Source: Limnomonas spitsbergensis (lineage: Eukaryota > Chlorophyta > Chlorophyceae > Chlamydomonadales). Taken from it: 64,000 bases of DNA. The translations under genes and the position numbers were made by a program. This document shows positions 1-12,104 of this stretch, piece by piece (the stretch's first letter is position 1; each line of letters begins with the position of its first letter). The notes beneath the pieces are model-generated. The model did not search any database. It was not told the DNA's origin and saw only the letters and a list, made by a program, of their open reading frames with translations. The stretch is from assembly GCA_037349105.1 (NCBI GenBank), contig JAYJMM010000116.1:5642001-5706000 (forward strand), written 5' to 3'.

Positions 1-2991
1 CTTCCGCCACAGCCGGGGCCGTCGCTTCCTGTGGCTGCAGGTCCTCCCCATTGACGCTACCGCTAGGTCCTCCGGAAGACGGCGCAGCCCCTGCTGCCTC
101 CCCTGCTGCCTCCTCCCTGCCTGCGCCTCCTTTTAAAGGCGAATGTGACTGGCCCTTCACAGCCCTCGCAGCCACCTGAACAGCCGCAGTGCTGTCTATG
201 CTTTCCATCTGAGCCTTCCTGCCGCCACGTCCCCGGGACTTTCCAAGGGGCCTTGTCCCTGTCCCGGTAGTTGCCCCAGCCACACTGCTGACCAAGCCCC
301 CCTCCACGCCACTGGAGAGAGGCACCGCTGTTCTCCTCATCCCTCTCATCCCGACAGCCGCTGCCGCCAAGACAACCGCCACAAGCAGCGAGCTCGTCAC
401 CATCAGCAGCTGCCGGTCCCTGCTCTGAGCTGCCGCTGTGGCTGTCACTGCGGTGGCTTCAGCACCAGGCAGCATGTAGGAGCCCGGAGGAGGCGCCGGC
501 GGCGGGGAGGTACGGTTGGGCAGCCAAGGGACCGTCTGGAGCTCCAAAGCCTCCAAGGCGTCATCTGATCCGCCAATCCTGTGTAAGCCGGGAGGGCAGA
601 GCAAGCCGCCTCCCAGGCCCTCATCACCACCAATGGGCCGCATGAGGCTGAGCACCTGCTGCTTTGATGCCATGGGCGCCAGCGCTGTGGATGACGGCGA
701 GCCCTGCCCAATACCAGCCTGGCCCCGCCCCGGCCCCGTTATGGCCAGCGGGCTGTCGCAGGTCGCCCCTGCCTCTTCGTTCTCATCCTCGTCCAGCACC
801 AAGTGGTCTGCCGGCATGGCATAAGGGCTGCCCGCCAGGACCCCCACCAGCACGCGCGTCCCGGGCCGCAGCTGGCCCGTTACCTTGACGAGGGAGGAGC
901 TCCCGCTGAGGTGGTCGTGGCGGTGTGGGGCCAGGGCCTCAACACTCTCCTGATGGTGCCAGGGGGACCCCAGCAAGGGCAGTATGACGGTGGGGTCGAG
1001 CTGGTTGAGGTCTGCGGGGGGAAAGGGGCCAAGGGGCCGCTCGACCTCAGGAAATACGTGATAGGCTGGGAGGGGCTTTAAGGAGTGCCGTTGGCCGTGG
1101 GGTCTCAGCCGATTCCATGCGGCCATGCGAAATCCTCGCCATGCACTGCGCATTCACGAGCCATGCATGCCCTCATGTAGTCATGTGGTCCACAGCTTGC
1201 TCGCATGTCATCTCGCGAAGATGTGGGCACGAATTCTGCAATGCGCCTCCTGGTTGAAACCGGCCCTCAGCAGCCATCCCTATGCAAGCCTCAGGGGCAG
1301 AGATCCCAGCTAGAGATGCGTAAAAGGTCGCCTTGCAAACTTGTACACTCAAATCATTTGATGCCCAGGACCCCCCCTCACCTGCGTCTGCACTGCTGTA
1401 TGCTGCTATCGGGGGCACATCAAAGGAGATGGACCAGCGGCGGAACCCAGTGACACTGTCAAAGGCCTGCAGCGTGTTGTCAGCTGTGACAGTGAAGCGC
1501 GGCAGCGCAGCAATGGAAGGGCCCTTCCCAGCCCCGGTGGCAGTGCTCCGAAGCCGAAGGATGCGGCTGAAAGTTGCGTTCCAGGCCTCCGCGCCAGTCT
1601 TGCGCAGCACGGAGCGCACCACAAAGTCCTCCCGCCCCAACACGATGGTGTGCTCAGATTCCATCAGCTGCTGCAGCTGCATGGCTACGAGGCGGCAGGG
1701 AGTAAAAACAGAGCAAGGGAATGATGAGTTAAGCTGGACGTGAAGGAGATTTGCAGTGGGCGTGATAAAGGCAGGGGCATCCCGGCATGGCTTATGGTGC
1801 TGAGGGACATTGCACACGGCCCCGGCATCAATGCTTCTATCATAAAACAATACACTTTTTCTATATTATATATTGCTACCATGCTGGTATATCTTTTTGT
1901 AGTTATATCGAGTGAACTTCACTGCCCATTGCTTCTTCCTGGCGGGCCTGTGGTACCAGAGAGGGCGCCAGCTGGCCACATGAGGTATGGAGGGCAGCAT
2001 GAGATGACGCACCTTCTGCTGCCCTGTCCTCCAAGCTACCGGACAGTGTCTGAACCAGCCTCCCAGACGTCACGTCCAACATGAACACTGAGCTCCTGCG
2101 AAAAGATTACGTTTCCCTTCAATTAGCTGCAGAGCCAGGCGCACTAGATAGTATGATTGCACAATTGATTCAGGAGGACTAGGGATGTAGAGAAACTGGC
2201 TGACACCGGCTGCTGATGTTCACAAACATGCTTAATAATCCATGATGGCTCCGTGACCCAGTAGCGCTCCAGCCTCACTTGCGGTTCCCAACGATGATGC
2301 TCCCATCGTCAGTAAGGGACGGTGAGGACTCAACAAGCTCCGGCAGTGTAATGGGCAGGCGCTGCATGGGACAGTGGTGCATGGGGAGCCATCAGCATGC
2401 ATGGCGACGAAATGGTAGGGCCTCCAGAGCTCAACTGCCCACACGCATGACAGTCCTTGATTGAGCGCAGAGAATGACCACCGCATGGCACCGATGACAG
2501 AGGGGATGGTGTCTTCAGTTCCATGAGCCACATTAGCACCCACCTCTAGCCTGGCGGTGTCCCTGTCCAGGCCCTGGTAGGCGTACAGGCCTCCGTCCAC
2601 ACCCGGGAAGATGTGCACACCGGGGGGTGAGGCATCGGACTGCTGCACCGACAGCAGTGGGCTCCCGGAGTCGAAGGACCAAAGGACGTTCCCGCCCCTA
2701 GGATCAACAGCAACGACGCGGCCGTCCAAAAGGCTGACGATGAGGATATTTTGTTCGGTACTGCTGCGGAGGTGTAGGGTTATTCACGACAGGGTGGAAG
2801 TTTTTTTTGCAAACTTTGCGTCGTCATGCATTCCGACGTAGTAGTCCTTGAAGCCAAACTTACTGAGAATCCCAGGTGCTTGACACCTGCTTCAGATGTC
2901 TGCCGCCACCAGGCAACTCAGGCTTCGAGTCAATGAGCCGGCATGACAAGATGCTCAGCAAGAACAACGTAAAGCGAGCGCTAGGATGCAT
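1..2991 (-). CDS. IRE1: IRE1-like ER stress sensor, N-terminal part (cut by left edge)
   Basis: IRE1 senses unfolded protein in the ER lumen and splices a transcription-factor mRNA through its cytosolic kinase/RNase. Exons on the minus strand: 2864-2991, 2544-2763, 2279-2361, 2013-2095, 1382-1684 and 1011 to beyond 1. All junctions are GT-AG and in phase, giving 609 codons inside the window. The start is the ATG at 2991, followed by a signal peptide (MHPSARFTLFLLSILSC). The luminal beta-propeller strands are recognisable: LLDGRVVAVDPRGGNVLWSF, LPITLPELVESSPSLTDDGS, VFMLDVTSGRLVQTL and DFVVRSVLRKTGAEAWNATF, in the order known for IRE1. One transmembrane helix lies near residues 474-494 (LLMVTSSLLVAVVLAAAAVG). 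A basic, then low-complexity linker of about 115 residues follows up to the edge. The kinase and RNase domains are not in the window, so PERK-like luminal homology is the main alternative, but the motif order favours IRE1. Confidence 0.88.
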
Positions 2992-3322
2992 GGCAGATCA
3001 GGCAGACAGCCAGGACATCCCCATCAAAAGCGTCATAAAGTTACGGGATGCAAATGATTCATTACTGTGCTGTGGAGAGCGAAGTATATGTCAAAAGGTT
3101 GAAAAGTAATTATACGAACCAGTTTGCCGTACACTGGTCCACGACCTTCGAGCCCTTTGCCTCAGCATCTTCTTCACGCGTCTACATCAGCAATTTGTTT
3201 ACATAGCTGAAGAAGAACCAACAAAAGCAATGCATAACAGTTGTTACATACAGCCATAAGCACACATGCCGAAATAACCCCAGCACACCAAGACTGCTTT
3301 GCATCTTGCGAGCTGCGCAGTA
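2992..3322. promoter_or_regulatory. Divergent intergenic region, IRE1 / LRR gene
   Basis: These 331 bp separate the start codons of the IRE1-like gene (minus) and the LRR gene (plus), so both promoters must lie here or overlap the first exons. The stretch is more AT-rich than the flanking exons. I see no confident TATA box or stress-response element. An imperfect dyad (ACCAGT...ACTGGT) occurs around 3118-3138. Confidence 0.5.
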
Positions 3323-6300
3323 ATGGCAGCAAGCACCTTCCTCGATTACATTCCAAGGAATATCAACTTCTCAGCATTGGAACCAGGAGGTCCAGATGCA
3401 TATGCATTGGCTCGAGCGGCCTCAGCTGCATGGGCGAAGGCCGAGGAGGCAAAATGGACCAAAGAGCATAGAAAGAACTACAATGGTACAAGATTGCAGC
3501 ATGATATACACCATGCAAATTGCCCGTTCTGCCAATGCATTGATCCTGAGCTGTGTCACATTGGGTGGACAACGCACCAGGGGTCCAAAAGACCACATGC
3601 ACCTTGCCCAGATAGACCATGCTAGTCAATTGCTGGAACAATGCAACCTCCCATATTCAACTAATATCATCGTGTGCATGAGGTTCTGTACTGCATGAGT
3701 TCCTGACACTTACCGTATGTGCTCTTGGTACTCTTGTAAGCATGATAGTGTGTAAGTGTCGAAGTCACGGCAAACAATCACGCACCACTAGGCATCACGA
3801 TTGTTATGACAGCGAGTGCATTGCTCATTTAGTCATTTTCATGCATTGGACCCTAAGCCTGACAGCAAACCCCGCTGCGAACCCTGGCGCTCCAGAGCGG
3901 CTGACTGCAGAGTTTGAGCGCCTCGTCTTGGCGTTTGTCGGAGCGGAGGGCCTCAGCCCCAAAGCTTGGACGACCATGACCCGGAAGCTGGAGCTAATGG
4001 CTGGCAGGCAGATTCAACGGCAGGAGACCCTTGAGCTGCTACAGTCAGTACATCTGATGGGGCAAAGGGAACCCTGGGCACATTTATCTTGCCGTGCACC
4101 TTCTCCTACCCGTGTCAGTAACTACAAATATGACAGAGAGATAATATCCCTAGCTTCCTATGACTGGACCGCACATAGTTACATCCCTATTTGTTCTACA
4201 CTTATTTCCACACCAGACACCCACATTCACCTTGTCAATCATGCCTCTGATCTGAGGACCATCTGCTCCCCCTACACAGCCTGCCTCCCTCCCATCATCG
4301 CTTGCCCCCCTCACTACACCACCTGCCTCCCTCCCATCATCGCTTGCCCCCCTCACTACACCACCTGCCTCCCTCCCCACATCGCTTGCCCCCCTCTCTA
4401 CACCACCTGGATCTTCAGGTACCGCACCAACCATCTGGAGGCACCTGAAATAAAGGCGGCAGCCTTGCAGCAAATCACTGCCTGCATCATCGCAGCTAGG
4501 AAATACTCAGCGGCTGAGCAGGTGGAGGGATCGGAGGGCGGGCGAGGAGCCAGAGAGAGTCTGGACCCAATGCGCTGGTCGGGCAACCGCTTGCAGGTGA
4601 GGACCATGAGTCGACCTAGGCTGCAAGCATGGATCAAAGGGTTAAGCACCTTCAAGTGTTAGGAGTGCTTAGTGTTGAGGTTGAAGCACGTGCCGTGTTG
4701 CCAGTGGGACATCTTGAACGGAGGCCTCAGTGGTCAGGGCATCCTATGGAGGAGCGCTACCTAGAGGCGCCACTGGCATCCGGTGTTTTTGACATAGGAC
4801 TGGATACTTTTAATTGCCTGGGAGCCTGCCCTGTTAAGAGCCAGGAGTGAGGCATCGCGGCTTTGTGACAGCAAGCACTGCCATACCTAGCATGGGATAC
4901 CTCACAAAGGAGATTGCTGACAGCAAGTGCAGTCGTAGTGAGGGCCACTGCCTTGAGGACCCTTTACACCCTTGTCTGATCCACCCCCTTGCTGCTATTC
5001 AACCTACTCCCTCTCCCTCTCCCTCTCCCTATGCCCAGGTGAACTCTTCCCCCAACAGATATTCTGCCGGCCATGAATCATTGCTGCAGCGCATGCCTGT
5101 TGCGACCGACCCGTCAGGCTCACAAAGGAACCGACCCTTGAGCGGAGGTGGAGGCGTTACCTCCATGAACGAGTCCAGCACAGGGCCCCAGCCCGCCATG
5201 TTCCAGCCTGGGAGGCCTCCAAGTGAGAGTGGGCGCTCGAGAATGGGTGACAGGGCTCGGTGCTGAGAGATGGTGGCTCAGACCTGAGAAATGTGCACCT
5301 GGGGCCGGCCAGTGGCCACTGAGGCGTAGGGTTATGACGTTATGGTATTGGTGGTTTTACCGGAGGTCTTAACGCAAAAGATCAAACCAAGATTTGAATC
5401 CGCGCATGTTTTAATCAACGTTTGCCTGCTGTCAATCACTGGTAAGCTTGCTTGAGGTACAAGCCCTGCGCCCTCCATGCTCCTGGTATCTTAAGCTTGC
5501 TTGAAGACCGGCTGGCTGCCACAGGCACCCCTATGGAGGATGAAGTGGATGAGGGTGTCAGAACTCTACAAGATGAGGAAAAGTAGGGGCCCTGGTCCCA
5601 CATATGCCCCACGATATTCTTTAGTGACGCAGCTCATGATTCAAATTACGTTTCGCTTGGGTTTTGTGCGGTTAGGCGATGTACAGGACGTGTGATGTAC
5701 AATGCATATGATGCAGTACAATGAGCGTGATATGCAATTCAAATGAAGCATCACTCCATTGTTTAAGGTTAAGGACTTATGACACAGAACAGGTATTGAG
5801 GCGTGGCGACACTTTCAGGTATTTCCACATCACTGATTTCATGAATGGGTCACATGGTCCCAAAGCCTGGACAGGCTGTGCTGTTGCTGCTGAAGCCCAC
5901 CTGCCCCCCTGCCCCCCTGTCCCCCTGCCCCATTGCCCCCCTGCTCCACCTTCCTGCTGCTGACCGGTGCCTGGCTGCCGCACCCTCAGGTACTAGTCAC
6001 AGAGTCAGCATTGCTGGCACGCGCTCCCTTTCAGGCTTGCGATCGAGCATGCACATCCTGCAGGCAAAACGACAGAAGGTGTGTGCGGCCTGCCTTGCCT
6101 AAGCTTGCTTTCAAAGCAAAACGTCATAACTATTGCATAAGGTGTGTGTGACCGCCGCGACATCAGCCCCAAAGACCTGGATTTCAGAAGATGTCCTCGG
6201 CCGTGTGTGAGGCTGGTTCAAGAGGCCCTGGGAGGTTAAGGATTTAGTCTCGTAGGGAACCCTTCACCCAAGCCCAGGTCCACCTGGGGAGTCCTGTGGG

Positions 6301-9300
6301 CTCAGTGCCCTGTGAGAGCCGCAGAAACCCTCAAGGATCCAATGCAGCATATGCAATGAGGTCCCCCGGTGAAAGCACCGCATGGGATGGGGTCACGCTG
6401 CCCCACCCTGTCTCCCCGCTCCCCGCTGCCCAGCAAGGAGTCTGACCAGCACAGTGCACCTACTTGCCCCGGCAGCAGCGCTCTATGCCTTTCCTGAACC
6501 TGTGACTCGCGCTTCCTTGCTCTCATGGCTGCTCAGATGTCGCCTCTCTGCCGGAAACTGTTCGACGTCTGCGTCGCGCTCAACGTCCCCAGCAAGACAG
6601 AGCTCATTGATGTGATAGAGGTTTCAGAGCTAAGCGGAGAAATGCGCATTGTCGGGGTGTCTCTACAGCTCGGTGCAGCAGAGGCATTGGCAGCCATCCT
6701 GCCAGTGTGCTGCCACATCAGCGGTAAGCAAGAACGGCAGGCCACCCTGCTCCCTATGCATTTCCCCTGGATAATACGTATCATACAAGAGGGTGGTGCG
6801 CCGCGCATCTGAGGCTGTTCCGATACTTCTATAGCTACAAAAAGGATTTGGAATTGTATTGAGAATGTATGAAGGAAGAGGTCAGCCTTTCTTTTAGTGC
6901 ACACCAACCAGCCTCCCTACCTACCAGAAGCTCAGGCGTGATTTTACTGGTCTTCCAATCCCCCCCCCTGCTGTGGGCCCTGTGTTTGAAGCCTCCCCTC
7001 CCCCTTCTCCCCTCTTTGCCCCCTCTATCAGGCCTGCACATTTCTCGCACGCTCATGCTCCCCGATAATGCAAACAAGCTGCTCTCTGCCGCCTGCGTCC
7101 TGCCCCTCAAGTCCCTGGAGCTGGTGGGCACTGACCTACAGGTACTGGAAGCATCACGTGCCACCAATGCTCAATCCATACCGGTCCTGGTTGTGGTTTC
7201 CACGGACAGCTTAGCCCTCATTGGACCACAAGCCAGGCCCTAAAACCCAGAATGCCACCTGCGATGTAAACCACGAACCATTGACCATAAACCATGGGCC
7301 ATAAATTACTCTAAACTATCAACCATGAAGCATGTATCATGAACATCAAAGAATGGACAATGAACCATGCCGGCAGGGGGAGTCCCTCAAGCACCTCGTC
7401 TCGGCCCTTCAGCGGCCCACGGCCACCCGTGCGCTCCCCATCGTCATGCAGCAGCCGCAGAAGCAGGTCGCAGATCCGCTGCCCGGATCACCCGGCCCAC
7501 GCCGCGTGCGTCTGGGAGAATACGCCAAACCCCAGGATCCCTTTGTCAGCGCGATTCAGCCGCCGGAGTCACAGCTGAGCGCGACCCCGCGGCCGCTGGG
7601 CCCCAACCTGTGGTGCAGCCTGGAGGCGCTGGACTTGAGTGGGAACAGCATTGGGGACCAGGGGCTGCAGCTCCTGCACCCACACTTGTGCTCGCTGATG
7701 CGCCTGTCCCGTTTGACTATGCGGCAGGCTGGCTTAACGGATTGGAGCGCGCCTCAGGTAGGATCCATGCCTCTGCTGGCTTGTTCTTTATTTGCACACT
7801 TTCGAGAAGGGAGATGGAGGGAGGCATGCAGCTGGCTGGGCTGCAATGGCGTGCGGTGTGGGTCACTTTTATATGAGCCACCAAGGCGTGGAAGAAACCT
7901 CTGAAGTTTGGAATATGCCGAGAATATGCCTTTAGGCGTTGATGCTTGGTGTGGTGTCACAGGCCCACAGCCCTTGGAACTTGTGTGTGGTGTATTAATG
8001 TGTCACAATCCCCCACATGGAATGGGCCTGCCATGTGCTCCTCACATCGCTCCTCCACCGGGATTAGGGCCACTTTGCCCAGTGTTCGCGATCTCCATGA
8101 GTCGCCAACTCTTGACAGCACAGGGACGGACTGAACCTGCACCACCAGGTTCCAGTTTCGGTGTTTGTTTATTCCATTATTCCTGTATGTGTGGAAAGGC
8201 GCCGTAGGGGACTTGTACCTGCAAACTATTTCAGGCCCTAACCAAGCGCCGCTGTGTGTGTGCAGATTGGCATGTTGATGATGCAGATGTCGGGCCGCCT
8301 GGTGGAGCTGGACCTGAGCAGCAACCAGCTGGGGCCACTGGCAGCAGAGGTGGGCAACATCGCTTAAGACCGGTGCAGCAGCATGAGCCATGGGCCTTGG
8401 TTTGAGGGAGGGGGAGGGATGAACAGGAGATAATACCCGATATGGCCGAGGATATGGCATGTGTCTTATTTTAACGATGGCAGGTATCGGTACATACGAT
8501 AAAATCATGACAGCTTCCCTTGCTATGAAAACAAAACCGGAGGATTATTTGCATCGCATGTGAGACAAATTGTTGGACTTGCGCAATGTTCTGGGACTCC
8601 CTGGGTTCACCTTATCTCCTGGAATCAATTACTGCACCCTGGAGGAGCTGCTTCCTGACACATGACCCAATCGTGCACCGCGCAGGCCATAGGCGCGGCC
8701 CTCCCCTCCTGCTCCCTGCTGCGCATCCTGTGTCTGGCGTGGAACGGCCTGGGAGGTGGCTCCCAGCACATTGCCTGGGCGTTGGCTGGCCTCAGGATGG
8801 GCAAGGAAGGGGGCGGCCAGGCAGGCATCTCCAGCAGCTCCAGCCTGACACGCATGGACCTGTCCGGAACGAGCCCGTCTGCTGAGGTGGGGGGCGGTTC
8901 GGGCAGCATAAAGCGTCTGCATCCACCAGCATGCCGCAGTATAATGGGCCGTGCAGGGGAACAGTGTGACACCTGCGCATCCACCTCGTAGCCTCTGTTG
9001 AAAGGGCGAGGCAGAAGGATGGAGAAAGGCACCTTGAACCAGGTGGTGGCTCACCCATGAGCCGAGGGGGGGCGGGACATTATTGGTGCTCTTTGCGTCA
9101 GCACTAGACAAGCTGCGCAACTCTGGCTGAATCGGGATTGGGAAGCAAAAACTGTTTGACTTCATTTGATACTCTGAACCAGGGCTGACTGCATCGCCAG
9201 CTAACTGGCCATGCTGCAATGCACAAGGCATGCACACACTGACTGACACAAATATGGCTTGCTGCTGCCCCCAGGCCCTAATGGCACTTGCTGCCATGCT

Positions 9301-10821
9301 CCGGTTCGGCAACAAGCTCCCGCTGCGTCACCTGGACCTCAGCTTCAATGACCTGGTGGGCGTGGGCGCCCAGTGCCTGCTGAGGCAGATGAATTCTCGG
9401 CTGGATCCGCCGCTGAGCCAGCAGACCCTGATGGAGGCGCAGGCGCAGAGGGCCGCGGCCAGAGCGGTCGCCTTCTCTGATGAGGACAGCGAGCATGACG
9501 GAAAGAGCGAGGAGGGCGACGCGGGTGGGGGCACCATCGGCCTGGCAGGTGGGCGGCTGGGCGGCACTGTTATCGACTTCTCCACAAAGGGTTGCAAGAT
9601 CTGCGAGTCGGATCCGCTGGCCGCCGCCCAGCTGGCTCAGGAGCCAAGCCCTCGAGGGATGGCCAGGGTCCGTGCTGCTCCCCGCTCCCAGGGCACTAGC
9701 GCCCAGACACCTGTGCCGGACCTGGTGTCCGTCTCGGGCGCGGTCACTTGGCGGCAACGGCGAGCCATGGCCACTTTCAGCCTGGACCTGTCCAGACGTC
9801 TGCCGGACCGGATGATTGCACGCCTGCTAGTGGAGCATGAGGTCCAGGCAAGGACCAAGCACTGGGCTGCCTGGTACAGCATGACCCTCAATGACACACA
9901 GCACAGGTGAGCAGTGTGAAATCGGCCGAAACCTGCTGGAGGATGGCTGGGCTGTACGTGCCATATGGATGCACGTTTTTCCTGTTCGTGAACAAAGGGA
10001 CTACGTGTTGCCTTTTCTAGCTCTATGGACTTCCATACAGACTCTGCAGAAATCCACACATGTTCACCTCATATGCTGTTCATATAAGGCCTGTATTTTC
10101 GCTTGCGCACAGTAGAATGAGAATGATTTTGTGGGTTTGGGATTTGGGGTCCAGGGCTTCAAAACTGTGCGTTCATGCTTCCATGACTTCCTTGAACTGT
10201 ACCGGCTGATGCACTCCTGTCTGCATTTTCCGTCTGAGGGTTGCTACCCAGATTCTCTGGATACTCGGCCACAGCCCACATGTTTCGATTCACTGCAGGA
10301 AGGACGGCATTGAGCGGGTCCCTTTTGATGTGGTGTACGAGGGCTGGCTGTCTGAGGACTCTCTGCCAGACACCGGAAAGCTCCTGCTACAAGTACTGCC
10401 GCTGCACGATAGCGAGTGTCCATGGTGAGTGCCATTTACACACACACAAATACGCACACACTCTCTCCTATGTGTTCTTCTCCTTCTTTCCCTCTTCCCT
10501 TGAGTTTATTTTCTTTCCTTCCAATGGGACAGTTGGGCACGCGGCCGAGCCTTTTTGAGCAGGGCCCAGAGGTGTAATGTCATTGATACACAAACACACA
10601 CGCACAAACGTATATTTACATACACAAACAAACATGCACACAAGCATGCACAGGTAAACGTACAAAGGTAATCCCAGTAGGTCAACAGAAGGCTCCCAGA
10701 CCTTTTGGGGGAGTGTGTGTCCTATTTTGCCTTTGATGGATTATCACCCTTCGTGTACTGCAGGTTGCAGAATGAAGCTTTCCAGGCAGTTCAGATGATG
10801 ATTGCCAGCAGGAAAAGCTGA
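3323..10821 (+). CDS. Leucine-rich-repeat (RNI-like) protein of unknown function, 871 aa
   Basis: Fourteen exons join in phase: 3323-3485, 3866-4043, 4419-4596, 5039-5222, 5525-5582, 6003-6078, 6537-6723, 7032-7141, 7377-7757, 8266-8349, 8686-8886, 9275-9906, 10299-10424, 10764-10821 (TGA). Residues 1-275 are polar and match no family I know (start MAASTFLDYIPRNINF). Residues about 330-650 hold ribonuclease-inhibitor-type repeats: LEALDLSGNSIGDQGLQLL, LVELDLSSNQLGPLAAE, LTRMDLSGTSPSAE and LRHLDLSFNDLVGVGAQCLL. An acidic patch (SDEDSEHDGKSEEGD) and a C-terminal module containing FDVVYEGWLSEDSLPDTG follow. Repeats of this type usually bind proteins. A ciliary role is possible given the organism and neighbours, but nothing in the sequence proves it. 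The fifth and sixth exons (58 and 76 bp) are the least certain: they were chosen because they keep the frame and avoid in-frame stops. Confidence 0.82.
4280..4405. repeat. 42-bp x 3 minisatellite, intron 2 of LRR gene
   Basis: Three tandem copies of a 42-bp pyrimidine-rich unit begin at 4280, 4322 and 4364. The third differs at a few bases. The array ends about 14 bp before the exon 3 acceptor, so it forms most of the polypyrimidine environment of that splice site. Confidence 0.9.
10540..10586 (+). repeat. Dispersed repeat copy 1
   Basis: This copy has a left block GCGGCCGAGCCTTTTTGAGC and a right block GGGCCCAGAGGTGTAATGTC. Related copies lie at 15829, 16014 and 18507, all on the same strand. 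It sits in intron 13 of the LRR gene. No terminal repeats or coding capacity are visible. Confidence 0.6.
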
Positions 10822-12104
10822 CGAGATGGGTTTGCGTGGACTGGCTGTGGGACAACCGATGTGTGCTGCATACACCAGCTGTAGGACGACTGGTGGGATG
10901 CAAACTGAGCAAAACGTTATCTCTTCTAAATACTGGGTTTTAGGTATATCCATGTATCACTACAAACTTTAAAATTAACTGTGCAACCGCATCGAACACC
11001 TGATGCCGCTTGATTGTTTCCCATTTCTCTATTATTTGCAGGGATACAATTTGTATGTATACACTGTGCAATTCATTTTGGCAATTGACATACTATGACA
11101 AGGTAATATTCAATTATTCATACTGCGCTTAATATAAAAAAACATTATTTACCGGTATGCAGAAATTCTGCTACATGTGGCTGAGTATTACAGCCCCTGA
11201 CACAAACAGACGTCGCATATTTGAAGTGGAGATTTTATTTATTTGCACCAATTTGTTAACCTTATTGGCTGTCCTGAGTTCATTGACAGATCCTGGGTCC
11301 TTCTTTATAAATATCAATGAACGATCGGTAGCCACCCCTGAGGGACATCGAGACTATAAAAGGGCCATGGCATTTTCTGCATATGCAGCATGGTTAAATA
11401 CCTGACAGAGCGTTCAGTGCGCACGACACCATCTTGGACAGTCTGCTGCGCTGTTGGGGACTTGTCTCTGACCGACCCACCACTAGTGGTGCCTGCCAAG
11501 GTGCCTCCCACAGAGAGCTCAGCTGCTTTTTGTGGTTTCTCGGAAACGCAGCTGAAGCAAGCTTGCAAGCAGCGGAGATTTTAGACCGGAAGTTCTTGCT
11601 TAACCTCGGTCGTTGTGATTTCCGTACCTCGAGTGACTTTCCTACAGGAATGAAGTTGCAGTCCCACATTGGGGGTATAGGTCGTACAGTCATGACCATT
11701 ATAATGTCATGCTCTTAAGCCACTACGTTCAACGTCAGATGGTGTGCACAAGCTGTCTTGTGGCAAATGACTTGGTGAGGTCATCAGGGCACCAGATCTT
11801 ATCAGTGATGTAATATTATGTCAATCCTCCTTTTTCATGCCTTCAAAGGGCAGAGCAATTGTTGACTGAGCAAAACGAGGGACGTCCCCGAACTCCTATA
11901 CAATAATACGTTTTAAATTACTGACAACAAGCTACGTTATCGTTCAACAAGATGCGCTTATTGAAACCGTCTTGGAGAGCGCCCTTAACGACAACTAAGG
12001 GCACCAGGGACCAGTTTGCAGCGCCCCCAATTCCAAATACACAGATCAAGTCCTGTGCGTGATTCCCATGTTCAATGCCTTGCCAACATCACAACCTCCT
12101 CTCG
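10822..12104. other. Intergenic region between convergent LRR and SOD genes
   Basis: About 1.3 kb lies between the stop codons of the LRR gene and the Mn-SOD gene. It is AT-rich relative to exons and holds only short open frames without family resemblance. It must contain both 3' UTRs and poly(A) sites, but I could not place either signal confidently. Confidence 0.6.

Noticed and set aside
5370..5460. tRNA-like B-box (GATTTGAATCC)
   Set aside because: No acceptor stem, A-box or anticodon arm at the right spacing; it lies in an LRR-gene intron.
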